From positions 30,814,987-30,878,986 of the forward strand of contig CP136063.1 of NCBI GenBank assembly GCA_032622095.1: a DNA stretch of 64,000 bases. The letters run 5' to 3'. Both the position numbers and the translations under genes were made by a program. Position 1 is the stretch's first letter; every line of letters begins with the position of its first letter. The notes beneath the pieces were generated by a model. It was not told where the DNA came from and ran no database searches. It was given only the letters and a program-made list of their open reading frames with translations. Positions 34,500-45,654 of this stretch are shown here, in pieces. This DNA comes from Siphonodentalium dalli. Its lineage: Eukaryota > Mollusca > Scaphopoda > Gadilida > Siphonodentaliidae.

Positions 34500-36075
34500 A
34501 CGGAGACATAGTTTAAACATATTTATTTGTCTAATTTATATAACACATGATATATGACACATACATTGTTTATACAGACAATGGATTGGAGGACAAGTGC
34601 TGACTCACTTATGGGTACCCCCTCTCCCATATGTTATTACACTGAAAAATAAATAATTGGTAATGGCAAAGCAACATGACTTGCAAAAACAAGTTGAACA
34701 TATATACATATCACCGGTCACCCCCACCCCCGAGTTTGTCATAGATTTGTATAAGTGTTTGGTTTAAAGTCGGGTTTCTTTGTTTCGCTTGCTGGCTTGT
34801 ACGTATCATTATTTAGCAGAGTTAGTCAAAAGAATCCTGATATGTCTCGCGTATGAATGACTGTACAGCTAAGAATTTTTTCATGTTGTCACAATAAGGA
34901 AGTGCAGGATCTCCAAAAAGCAAAATCTTTAATGAATAAATGTTGTAAGGAAGTAATTTATTGAATAGACGGATTCTTGGGATTGAATGTAAGTGGCAAT
35001 CAAAGAAATAATGAAAGGCATTTTCTTCACCGTTTCCACAGGTGCAGTCTTTTGAATTTGCAATGTGATTTAGAACCTTATCTGATAGCAAGTTGCTACA
35101 TTCACATCGTAATCTACAGTGAAATATGTTTTCAGTCCGCTTTCCGACAGAATAGTACTTTGGTGGTTTGGGTGTTATAGGTTTAATTTTGTTTACATAA
35201 CAAAGGTGGCGGAGATCTCAAGTCTCAATTTTGGTTGCATTCCAGTTTTTTACACACGTTGGCATGAATGTAGACTCCATTCGTTTGGAATTGGGTTTAA
35301 AATGGATAAAGTTTGACGCATATCTCGTATCATGATCACTTATGTCAGAAAATTTGGGGGGAAGTAAGTCGACTAAATATTTAGGCACTTTGTGATTGAC
35401 GATGTTATGAAAAAGTGAAAAACGCTTTAATTGCCTTCTATCTGAGAGTGTTTCTCAACCCATTTCGGTTAGTAGACGTTTGTGGGATACTGATCTCGTG
35501 CAGCCACTTATTTTTCGTGCAGCCTCGTATTCTACATCATCAAGTTTTTAAAGTAACTTATCTGGTGCTCCGGCCCAGACACTACTCGCATATATTACAT
35601 GATTGGACGGACGTGTGATAAATAGAGGATTTCAAGAGTTTTGCGGTTCAAAATATACTTCAGTCTTCGTAGTTGGGATAGTTTAGCATAAGCTCTGGTA
35701 CATACATTTTCTATATAACTGTCCCATGTTAAGTCGTCATCTATTTCCATACCTAGATGCGTGTGTTGTTTAGAATATTCGAGTTGCAGTCCATTAAAGA
35801 CTATATTCGGTCTCTCAGGGCTTTGTGAACTTGTAAAAAATAGTAATTTTGTTTTAGAATTATTGAATTTCACTAGCCATGTATCGGCCCACTTTTTTTT
35901 ATGTTTTCCATGTCTTTATTTACACTTTGTACAAGGTTTTGAATGTCCGTATCGGAATTTATGAGGCATGTGTCGTCCGCGTATAATCTAACATTCGATT
36001 TAATATTGTCAGCAATACATTTATGTAGATTAAAAAGAGCAAAGGGCCGACCACAGACCCTTGGGAGACATAAAT
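34500..36075 (-). pseudogene. LINE-2 ORF2 3' half and 3' UTR, 5'-truncated
   Basis: Minus-strand RT remnant starting at RT motif B, SQGSVVGPLLFLIYI (about 36030-36075). After a frameshift come VRLYADDTCLI (YADD motif C), then a 92-codon stretch (35595-35873) with HLGMEIDDDLTW and LSHVRPI, the thumb region. A degraded section follows, then an 89-codon tail (34822-35091) with C.CGNGEENAFHYFFDC and VQSFIRET, the usual Cys/His C-terminus. The 3' UTR runs to about 34500. At least three frame breaks. It is a different family from the LINE at 21398; a second 3' end of this family is at 19973-20335. Confidence 0.8.
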
Positions 36076-36300
36076 TTACTACAAAGGCTGGACATTTTAT
36101 TACAAAAGTGGTGAGGTACTTCCAAAGCTGGCGATTTTCACTTTAAATGTGGTCAGTTACTTCAAAAGTTGGACGATTTTCACGACAAAGCAGTCCAATA
36201 ATCCACAACGGCTATGGTACATACAAGTGTGACTTTAAATGAATATAATAAGTCCGGCTTCATGACAAATGAATCAACACCGGTAATCGACCATACAAGT
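36076..36300. repeat. 'actacaaaagctgg' minisatellite piece and zinc-finger linker relic
   Basis: Four to five degenerate units of a ~24-bp repeat ('actacaaaggctgg', 'acttcaaaagttgg'), then 'gattttcacgacaaag' and a linker relic. The same composite module is found at 34065-34400 and 45655-46130. Confidence 0.5.
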
Positions 36301-36935
36301 CACGGTAACCTTGGATGAGTGGCGTTCTATGATGGATGCAGATAATGATTGCTCACACACGTCACACGTATATGGTCGCTCCTCGGGGTGTTGGACACGT
36401 CGCGTTCTATGATGGATGCAGATAACGATTCCGCACACACGTCACACTTATATGGTCACTCCTCGGGGTATTGGACATATGGCGTTCTGTGAGGGATGCA
36501 GATAATGATTGCCCAGACACGTCACACTTATATGTCGCTCCTCGGGGTGTTGGACATGTGGCGTGCTATGATGGATGCAGATAACGATTCCCCCAACAGG
36601 TCACACTTATATAGTCGCTCATCGGGGTGTTGGACATGTGGCGCGCTATGATGGATTCAAATAATGATTCCCCACACACGTCACACTTATATGGTCGCTC
36701 CTCGATGTGTATGAGATGTGGCGTGCTACGATGGATTAAGATAATGATTCCTCACACATGTCACACTTATATGATCGCTCCTCGGGGTGTTGGACATGTG
36801 GCGTTCTATGATGGATGTAGATAATGATTCCCCACACACGTCACACTTATATGGTCGCTCCTCGTGGTGTTGGACATGTGGCGTTCTATGGTGGATGCAG
36901 ATAATGATTCCCCACACAAGTCAACATGTGTCGCA
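36301..36935 (-). repeat. 80-bp zinc-finger-derived satellite, short block (about 8 units)
   Basis: Tandem units of about 80 bp with 'tcacacttatatggtcgctc' and 'gttggacatgtggcg'. On the minus strand each unit reads ERPYKCDVC followed by a helix-like stretch and one His, an eroded C2H2 finger. The array is separated from the main array by about 190 bp of unrelated sequence (36936-37124). Confidence 0.85.
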
Positions 36936-37124
36936 TATTTCTAAAACTTCCAGAAAATATACATCAAGATGATTCTGACTACCCCCAGAGAAAATTTAAA
37001 TGGTACTAGTCTGAAGAATTTCCGGGCAGCTAAATAAGTTGCCGGTCATTCGCAGAATGAGATCTCCAGCAGATGCATTTAGTGCTGCTACCCAGCATAG
37101 CGGGCTAACATACCAAATCTGATG

Positions 37125-40100
37125 ATGATTACTCACACACATCACACTTATATGATCGCTCCTCGGGTGTTGGACATGTAGCGTTCTATGGTGGATGCAG
37201 ATAATGATTCCCCACACATATCACACTTATATGGTCGCTCCTCAGGGTGTTGGACATGTCGCGTTCTATGATGGATGTAGATACAGTTTCCTCACAAACG
37301 TCACACTTATATTGTGGCTCCTCGGGGTGTTGGACATGTGGCGTGCTATGATATATGCATATAGTGATTCCTCACAAACGTCACGCGTATATGGTCGCTT
37401 CTCGGGGTGTTGGCCATATGGAGTTCTATGATGGATGCAGATACAGATTCCTCACAAACGTCACACTTATATGGTGGCTCCTCGGGGAGTTGGACATGTG
37501 GCGTGCTATGATAGATGCATATAGTGATTCCTCACAAACGTCACGCGTATATGGTTGCTCATCGGGGTGTTGGACATATGGCGTTCTATGATGGATGCAG
37601 AAAATGATTCCTCACACACGTTACACTTATATGGTCGCTACTTGGCATGTTGGACATGTGGTGTTCTATGATGGATGTATATATTGATTCCTCACACACG
37701 TCACACTTATATGGTCGCCCTTCGGGGTGTTGGACATGTCGCGTGCTGTGCTGGATGCAGATAATGTTTCCTGACACGTCACACTCATATGGTCGCTCCT
37801 CGGGGTGTTCGACATGTGGCGTTCTATGGTTGATGCAGATAATGATTCCCCACACATATCACACTTATATGGTCGCCCCTCGGGGTGTTGGACATGTGGC
37901 GATTTATGGTTGATGCAGAAAATGATTCCCCACGCATATCACACTTATATGGTCGCTCCTCGGGGTGTTGGACATGTGGCGATCTATGGTTGATGCAGAT
38001 AATGATTCCCCACACATATCACCCTTATATGGTCGCCCCTCGGGGTGTTGGACATGTGGCGTTCTATGATGGATGCAGATAATGATTCCTCACAAACATC
38101 ACACTTATATTGTCGCTCCTCAGGGTGTTGGACATGTGGCGTTCTATGATGGATGTATATACAGTTTCCTCACAAAAGTCACACGTATATGGTCGCTCCA
38201 CAGGGTGTTGGACATGTGGCGTTCTATGATGGATGCAGATCCAGATTCCTCACAAACGTCACACGTATATGGTGGCTCCTCGGGGTGTTGGACATATGGT
38301 GTTCTATGATGGATGCAGATACAGATTCCTCACACACGTCACACTTATATGATCGCTCCTCGGGGTGTTGGACATGTGGCGATCTATGGTTGATGCAGAT
38401 AATGATTCCCCACACATATCACACTTATATGGTCGCCCCTCGGGGTGTTGGGCATGTGGCGTTCTATGATGGGTGCAGATAATGATTCCTCACAAACATC
38501 GCACTTATATGGTGGCTCCTCGGGGTGTTGGACATGTGGCGTTCTATGATGGATGCAGATACAGATTCCTCACAAACATCACACTTATATTGTCGCAACT
38601 CAGAGTGTTGGACATGTGGCGTTCTATGATGGATGTATATACAGATTCCTCACACACGTCACACTTATATGGTCGCTCCTCGGGGTGTTGGACATGTGGC
38701 GTTCTATGATGGATGTAGATACAGATTCCTCACACACGTCACACTTATATGGTCGCTCCTCGGGGTGTTGGACATATGGTGTTATATGATAGATGCAGAT
38801 ACAGATTCCTCACACACATCACACTTATAAGGTCGCTCCACAGGTTGTTGGACATGTGATGGATGCAGATACAGATTCCTCACAAACGTCACACTTATAT
38901 GGTCGCTCCTCGGTGTGTTGTACATGTGGCGTTCTATGTTGGATGCAGATAATGATTCCTCACACACGTCACACTTATATGGTCGCTCCTCGGGGTGTTG
39001 TACATGTGGCGTTCTATGTTGGATGCAGATAATGATTCCTCACACACGTCACACTTATATGGTCGCTCCTCGGTGTGTTGTACATGTGGCGTTCTATGAT
39101 GGATGCAGGTAATGATTCCTCACAAACGTCACACTTATATGGTGGCTCCTCGGGGTGTTGGACATGTGGCGTGCTATGATAGATGCATATAGTGATTCCT
39201 CACAAACGTCACACGTATATGGTCGCTCCACAGGGTGTTGGACGTGTGGCGTTCTATGATGGATGCAGATAATGATTCCTCACAAACATCACACTTATAT
39301 TGTCGCTCCTCAGGGTGTTGGACATGTGGCGTTCTATGATGGATGCAGATCCAGATTCCTCACAAACGTCACACGTATATGGTGGCTCCTCGGGGTGTTG
39401 GACATGTGGTGTTCTATGATGGATGCAGATACAAATTCCTCACACACGTCACACTTATATGATCGCTACTCGGGGTGTTGGACATGTGGCGTTCTATGGT
39501 TGATGCAGATAATGATTCCCCACACATATCACACTTATATGGTCGCCCCTCGGGGTGTTGGGCATGTGGCGTTCTATGATGGGTGCAGATAATGATTCCT
39601 CACAAACATCACACTTATATGGTGGCTCCTCGGGGTGTTGGACATGTGGCGTCCTATGATGGATGCAGATACAGATTCCTCACACTTATATTGTCGCAAC
39701 TCAGGGTGTTGGACATGTGGCGTTCTATGATGGATGTATATACAGTTTCCCCACAAACGTCACACGTATATGGTCGCTCCACAGGGTGTTGGACATGTGG
39801 CGTTCTGTGATGGATGCAGATTCCTCACAAACGTCACACTTATATGGTCGCTCCTCGGGGTGTTGGACATATGGTGTTATATGATGGATGCAGATACAGA
39901 TTCCTCACAAACGTCACACTTATATGATCGCTCCTCGGTGTGTTGTACATGCGGCGTTCTATGTTGGATGCAGATAATGATTCCTCACACACGTCACACT
40001 TATATGGTCGCTCCTCGGTGTGTTGTACATGTGGCGTTCTATGATGGATGCAGATAATGATTCCTCACAAACGTCACACTTATATGGTGGCTCCTCGGGG

Positions 40101-40585
40101 TGTTGGACATGTGGCGTGCTATGATATATGCATATAGTGATTCCTCACAAACGTCACACGTATATGGTCGCTCCACAGGGTGTTGGACATATGGTGTTCT
40201 ATGATGGATGCTGATACAGATTCCTCACAAACATCACCCTTATATGGTCGCTCCTCGGGGTGTTGGACATATGGTGTTCTATGATGGATGCAGATACAGA
40301 TTCCTCACAAACGTCACACTTATATGATCGCTCCTCGGTGTGTTGTACATGTGGCGTTCTATGTTGGATGCAGATAATGATTCCTCACACACGTCACACT
40401 TATATGGTCGCTACCCGGGGCGTTGGACATGTGGCGTGCTATGATAGATGCATATAGTGATTCCTCACAAACGTCACGCGTATATGGTCGCTACTCGACA
40501 TGTTGGACATGTCGCGTGCTATGATGAATGTAGATAATGATTCCTCACACACGTCACACTTATATGGTCGCCCCCGGTGGATATT
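37125..40585 (-). repeat. 80-bp zinc-finger-derived satellite, main array (about 43 units)
   Basis: Same 80-bp unit, very regular in register. An intact finger unit is 84 bp (28 codons). Here four bases have been lost, so the frame shifts at every unit and a frame recurs only every 240 bp. The second Cys2-His2 half is missing in every unit. Higher-order duplication is visible: 38401-38560 recurs at 39511-39670 (offset about 1110 bp), and the 'cggtgtgttgtacatg' variant near 38910 recurs near 39935 and 40340. Frames of 60-110 codons on either strand are by-products. Function, if any, is not as protein. Confidence 0.9.
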
Positions 40586-41240
40586 GGACTTCGCGATCGA
40601 TACTTGGGGAGCATATAATTAACTACATATCCGTTATCTATATATAGAATGATCATAATCACTCCATTAAAGATATTTTTTTATATATTTTATATATGCC
40701 TATAATAATATGATCTTGAGGGCGTTACCATTTCTGACTATGAGTTTCTTCTCGTTCTTGTCCGGGGTTACCTATTGCTAATCATTTATACGATGTGTTC
40801 ATTTTGGTTTCTGTTTCAGTTCTTTTTTTTTATAGGAGACTCACATATATAAGAGAATGCATTGGCACAGGGTTTCCGCAAATTTTCAGGAAACTCCAGT
40901 CAATGAAGTGTTAACTACAAAATAATCATGGTAAACAGATCTATATCACCTTACTGTAAGTGGCAAGACGCTAGAATGCCACGATTTTCTCAGAAATGGA
41001 CTCGACTACTCTCAGCTATTCGTAATTCTTATAAGTAGTAATTCGTTATTCGAATGGTGTCTATTATCTCATTAATAAGTGTGGTAATGTTGGGTGATGT
41101 CACCCACTAAATAGGTCTTGCATGTATGGTGTCTTTTCTCAAAAGGCACTGTCACGGTAAATCGTCACCACGTCAACTTTTGGACTGATCCAATGCGTGC
41201 AAAGGGGCAAGGGTTCCGATTCGACGATTTGAGCGGTGAC
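40586..41240. other. no gene recognised
   Basis: AT-rich at first, then mixed composition leading into the promoter-like stretch. No recognisable coding segment. Confidence 0.6.
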
Positions 41241-41244
41241 CTCC

Positions 41245-41330
41245 GATTGGTCGGCCAATACGATCTCCCGATCCGCTCAAATCGTATAAAAAGGCCACTG
41301 TTTCTTGCAACTTCGGTTCAGTCAGAATTA
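41245..41330 (+). promoter_or_regulatory. promoter-like stretch: paired CCAAT motifs, TATA box, initiator-like site
   Basis: ATTGG and CCAAT lie about 4 bp apart in opposite orientation (gattggtcggccaatac), then TATAAAAAG at about 41286, then 'ggttcagtcag' (TCAGTC, initiator-like) about 30 bp further. The TATA-to-initiator distance is right for RNA polymerase II. No clear gene follows: the next recognisable gene is the ZNF at 43311. It could equally be the U3/R part of a solo LTR; terminal TG/CA and duplication were not resolved. Confidence 0.4.
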
Positions 41331-41436
41331 TCCTGAGTATGGTCACCATCTCTTACTAATAGCTCTTACTACCCAGCCGTTGGCAACAGTTTTGGGGGAA
41401 CTTTATTATTGAGACGAAATTGGGGAAGGTTTTATA

Positions 41437-41612
41437 TAACCGGAAGTTGTATTCTCCGGCTGTTTACATTGTCCGTAAATGCATATTAACCGGAAGTAGA
41501 TTTCTCCGTCCACTCTCTGTACCGGAAGTGGCGTATTCTGTCCGTTTTCCCGGTTCTCTATTGTATATGACCGGAAGTAGGTTATTTAGACACTTCTTGT
41601 ACCGGAAGTTGT
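41437..41612 (+). promoter_or_regulatory. five ACCGGAAGT (ETS-type) motifs in an 81-bp repeat
   Basis: ACCGGAAGT at 41439, 41489, 41521, 41570 and 41601. The spacings 50, 32, 49 and 31 bp alternate, so the motifs sit in about two and a half copies of an ~81-bp tandem unit. ACCGGAAGT is the consensus core for ETS-family factors. Whether they bind here is an inference. Confidence 0.5.
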
Positions 41613-41742
41613 TATATAATATGTAGATGTGATATTTGCATTTGAAGTTGTCTTGGATAATTATCAAACTTATCAAACTTGGTTACATTCAGTTTCATAC
41701 GTATAGAGTACTCAACATATATATATGCATAGATTCTATTAA

Positions 41743-41872
41743 CCAATAAACTCATGATTACCTCTCTATTCTTCCATATTAAACTGGCCCGGGGAGTGTG
41801 GAACCATTAAGACTTGGGAACCTGCGCCCACTAAGTAGTGTCCACAGCCCATCCCCGCTTATGGGAACCCCC
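41743..41872 (+). repeat. dispersed ~130-bp repeat, copy 3, with empty TTAA
   Basis: Matches 385-514 and 2850-2980. It is preceded by TTAA (41739-41742), which is not occupied by the MITE that sits at this point in the other two copies. Confidence 0.75.
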
Positions 41873-42192
41873 AGTTGACTACAAGTGTATACTCACTGAC
41901 GAGTAGTTTCTTGATAAGAAGCCATTCATTGTTAATGGATGTTTAGCTAATGAGTTAAAAAAATGTAATCTGCTGAAATTATTATCCAAACATCCTTGAA
42001 TGAATAGGAATCTATAGGGTATTGATGTATCTGTCCTCTATCCTTGTATTACCAGAACATCCCTATTAATGAGCAATAGACCATTCCAATGAAACAAACT
42101 TCAGCCCAAAATTTACTCGACGGGGAAGTCGTGTGAGATTGCCCAGAGCCTTCATTAACGTGAACTATACATAATTTACAGTTCCACCGTGC

Positions 42193-43177
42193 CACAGTTG
42201 TTGGCCATTATATATAAGTAGTAGCCCTAGAGTAAGAATAATAGGAAAGTTGGGAAACAACATGATAATATATTGTTTTTTAAACCCACCCACCTCCTCT
42301 GTTGCACTCGAAATCTCATCAAGACGAATACGCTTCGGACATGAATAACTACGTATTCAAAACTATCGAATATAGATAATCACACTTACCATTCATTTCT
42401 TGAGAGGTATATCCAGAAAAACTACTTTTATCAGGTGAACATAATCAAAATCACGATAAAATTTGGCTCGACACAACATCATTAGCACGGAAATGTTAGG
42501 ATCGATAACTCTTTCGAAAAGTCGGGTTGGCGATTACCGCAATACGATAGGGGAACACTGAGTACGTAACGTAACTATCACAAGTATAACGTACTCTGAT
42601 AACTTATGACACTTATCGCCAAATTCATGCTTCAAACATTTTAAACATGTCATCTTCAGCTTCTTTTATTTTATTTTTATGAAAATGAATAATAAATGGG
42701 GTGATAAATATGTATAAAATGACAAATAGAATCAAATTAGCCATTTTCCCGTGAAACTTAGGACAGGTAAGCCAGGTACAAAAATTGGTGAAATATGAGT
42801 ACGAACGTCAAAGTGTTCCCCTATCGTATTGCGGTAATCGCCAACCCGACTTTTCGAAAGAGTTATCGATCCTAACATTTCCGTGCTAATGATGTTGTGT
42901 CGAGCCAAATTTTATCGTGATTTTGATTATGTTCACCTGATAAAAGTAGTTTTTCTGGATATACCTCTCAAGAAATGTATGGTAAGTGTGATTATCGATA
43001 TTCGATAGTTTTGCATACGAAGTTATTCATGTCCGAAGCGTATTCGTTTTGATGAGATTTCGAGTGCAACAGGGGAGGTGGGTGGGTTTAAAATTTTATT
43101 TTTAACATGTTGTTTCCCAACTTTCCTATTATTCTTACTCTAGGGCTACTACTTATATATAATGGCCAACAACTGTG
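42193..43177. mobile_element. 985-bp foldback element with 8-bp target duplication
   Basis: Starts CACAGTTGTTGG and ends CCAACAACTGTG. TIRs are about 366 bp each (42193-42559 and 42812-43177) with few mismatches and a ~250-bp centre. It is bracketed by CACCGTGC (42185-42192 and 43178-43185). No coding sequence. The first five bases and the 8-bp duplication are shared with the 4.7-kb element at 47848-52553, so both probably use the same transposase class (8-bp duplications are made by hAT, P and Merlin types). It lies just upstream of the ZNF gene at 43311. Confidence 0.85.
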
Positions 43178-43300
43178 CACCGTGCTAATGGAATTCGGTT
43201 CGAATTAGATCAGATTCTCTATAGATATTGATAGAGCCAATTCACGTGATAAACACTTAAACAGAGGGTATAACCATGTAGGACTATATGATTATTCCAC

Positions 43301-43370
43301 ATGATGGGAGATGCTAACCTCAATGAGCATGAGACCACCCACACGGGGAATAAACGACATAATTGTGAAA
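43301..43370 (+). pseudogene. ancestral leader of the ZNF gene, now out of frame
   Basis: The frame from ATGATG at 43301 codes for about 23 residues homologous to the leader of the minus-strand ZNF (MM at the start, NKRH before the first Cys). It then runs into a stop a few codons into what should be finger 1. It shows where the original start codon lay. Confidence 0.65.
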
Positions 43371-44771
43371 TGGTTCACCCGATCGGGTAGCTTGGTGACA
43401 CATAAGAGAATCCACACCGGAGATAAGCCTTACCGTTGTGATATATGTGGGAAATCATTTAATCAATCGATCTACTTGGTGACACATATGAAAATCCACA
43501 CTGGAGATAAACCTTATTGGTGTGAGATATGCGGAAAATCATTTAATAATTCGGGCCACTTGGTGACACATAAGAGAATCCACACCGGAGATAAACCTTA
43601 CCGTTGTGATATATGCGGAAAATCATTTAATCAGTCGAGCAGCTTGGTGACACATAAAAGAATCCACACTGAAGATAAGCCTTACTGCTGTGATATATGC
43701 GGAAAATCATTTAAACAATCGAGCAACTTGGTGACACATAAGAAAATCCACACCGGAGATAAACCTTATTGGTGTGATATATGCGGAAAATCATTTAATC
43801 ATCCGAGCCGCTTGGTGACACATACGAGAATCCACACTGGAGATATGCCTTACCGTTGTGATATATGTGGGAAATCATTTAATCAATCAACCAACTTGGT
43901 GAGACATACGAAAATCCACACAGGAGATAGAGATAAGGCTTACTGTTGTGATATATGTGGGAAATCCTTTAGTGATTCGAGCCACTTGGTGACACATACG
44001 AAAATCCACACCGGAGATAAACCTTATTGGTGCGATATATGCGGAAAATCATTTAATAATTCGGGCCACTTGGTGACACATAAGAGAATCCACACCGGAG
44101 ATAAACCTTACCATTGTGATACATGTGGGAAATCATTTAATCAATCGTCTAACTTGGTTAAACATAAGAGAATCCACACCGGAGATAAGCCTTACCATTG
44201 TGATATATGCGGGAAATCATTTAATCAATCGACCTTCTTGGTGACACACACGAGAGTCCACACTGGGGATAAGCCTTACTGTTGTGATATCTGCGGGAAA
44301 TCATTTAGTGATTCGAGCAACTTGGTGAAACATAAGAGAATCCATACCGGAGATAAGCCTTACCGATGTGATATATGCGGGAAATCATTTAATCAATCGA
44401 TCCGCTTGGTGACACATACGAGAATCCACACCGGAGATAAACCTTATTGGTGTGATATATGCGGAAAATCATTTAATAATTCGGGCCACTTGGTGACACA
44501 TAAGAGAATCCACACTGGAGATATGCCTTACCGTTGTGATATATGCGGGAAATCATTTAATACATCGAGCAGCTTGGTGACACATAAGAGAATGCACACC
44601 GGAGATAAGCCTTACCAATGTGATATATGCGGAAAATCATTTAATCAATTTGGCGACTTGGTGAAACATAAGAGAATCCACACCGGAGATAAGCCTTACC
44701 ATTGTGATATATGCGGGAAATCATTTACTCAATCTGGCAACTTGGTGACACATAAAAGGAATCGCACCTGA
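43311..44771 (+). CDS. C2H2 zinc-finger protein, 16 fingers (486 aa), N-terminus altered by frameshift
   Basis: Sixteen 28-residue fingers with HTGDKPY linkers. One linker is lengthened by two residues (TGDRDKAY between fingers 6 and 7), and the last finger has HKRNR where HKRIH is expected, so its second zinc His is Arg. The open frame starts at 43311 with a leader lacking a first finger (VKWFTRSGSLVTH has no Cys pair). In another frame, ATGATG at 43301 gives a leader ending THTGNKRHNCE, matching RTGNKRHHCDV of the ZNF at 17427-18935. A small deletion near 43365 therefore destroyed finger 1 and shifted the frame. No effector domain. The protein could still be made from 43311; otherwise this is an early pseudogene. 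Helix residues -1 and 3 vary strongly (Q/N/H/D/T and S/N/H/R/Y/F/D), while position 6 is mostly Thr. Confidence 0.75.
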   Translation: MLTSMSMRPPTRGINDIIVKWFTRSGSLVTHKRIHTGDKPYRCDICGKSFNQSIYLVTHMKIHTGDKPYWCEICGKSFNNSGHLVTHKRIHTGDKPYRCDICGKSFNQSSSLVTHKRIHTEDKPYCCDICGKSFKQSSNLVTHKKIHTGDKPYWCDICGKSFNHPSRLVTHTRIHTGDMPYRCDICGKSFNQSTNLVRHTKIHTGDRDKAYCCDICGKSFSDSSHLVTHTKIHTGDKPYWCDICGKSFNNSGHLVTHKRIHTGDKPYHCDTCGKSFNQSSNLVKHKRIHTGDKPYHCDICGKSFNQSTFLVTHTRVHTGDKPYCCDICGKSFSDSSNLVKHKRIHTGDKPYRCDICGKSFNQSIRLVTHTRIHTGDKPYWCDICGKSFNNSGHLVTHKRIHTGDMPYRCDICGKSFNTSSSLVTHKRMHTGDKPYQCDICGKSFNQFGDLVKHKRIHTGDKPYHCDICGKSFTQSGNLVTHKRNRT

Positions 44772-45485
44772 GATAAGCCCACATACATCTCTCCAAATTG
44801 AGTTTCTGACATTTAATATGTTTGTCACACGAGAATTGGAAACAATCTTAGATTCCGATGACGGAGCAGAAAAAAAGTGCGGGGTGAATCTTCTTTGTAA
44901 CTATAAACATTATGATTGGAAGCCTTGCACAACTTATATACGGCATGTATTCCGCGCATAGATTTGGTCAAAGCTCATGGGATGATAACCCCAGTGACAT
45001 TGATGTACCTAGGAAGGTTATGCGGCTCTGTCGCCAGACAGAGGAACAAACAGGGGGTCATTTTCCCCAACAATCAGGAAACATTGTAAATATGTTCGCA
45101 ACTAAAAAAAAAAATTAAAATACCGGAAATCCATAGGGAGTACGGGATTGTGAGTACGGGATTTATATATATTTCTGTCCTTACTATCAAAGACAAACGT
45201 GTTTTGAAACAGCCCCTCGTGCCAAAATAATGCACAACACAAATACAACTGTTTACAATTTTGTGTGTGACATGCTTCAACAAAGAAAATGTTCAGTTGG
45301 GGCACCCACCCTGAAATTTCAACTGTATTTTCACTGTTTGATTCTAAATGACTTAGTACGGTGAGAACAATCAGAGTTATTCCACACAAAAAAAGAAAAG
45401 AAAAAAAGAAGAAGACTGCCTCACCAAAATATTTCAGGGAAGATATTATACACTCACCAGAAAATGATACTGGTCAGGAACATTG
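44772..45485. other. no gene recognised (3' of the ZNF)
   Basis: Mixed-composition sequence with poly-A at 45103-45118. It possibly contains the 3' UTR of the ZNF gene. No coding segment recognised. Confidence 0.5.
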
Positions 45486-45640
45486 AGCGTTAGTAAATTC
45501 AGCAAACACACCCAATGAACTGCTACCTTTCTCACAGCGTTAGTAATTTAAGCAAACTCACCCAATGAACTGCCACCTTTCTCGCAGCGTTAGTAAATTC
45601 AGCAAACACACCAAAATGAACTGCTACCTTTCTCAAAAGA
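45486..45640. repeat. tandem repeat of ~54 bp, three copies
   Basis: Three copies of 'gcgttagtaaattcagcaaa' followed by 'cccaatgaactgctacctttctc' at about 45486, 45537 and 45588. Confidence 0.85.
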
Positions 45641-45654
45641 TATAATATTTGCTG

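Noticed and set aside
36627-40457. Frames of 60-110 codons across the 80-bp repeats as genuine zinc-finger genes
   Set aside because: The period is not a multiple of three, the second zinc-binding half is absent in every unit, and frames occur on both strands.
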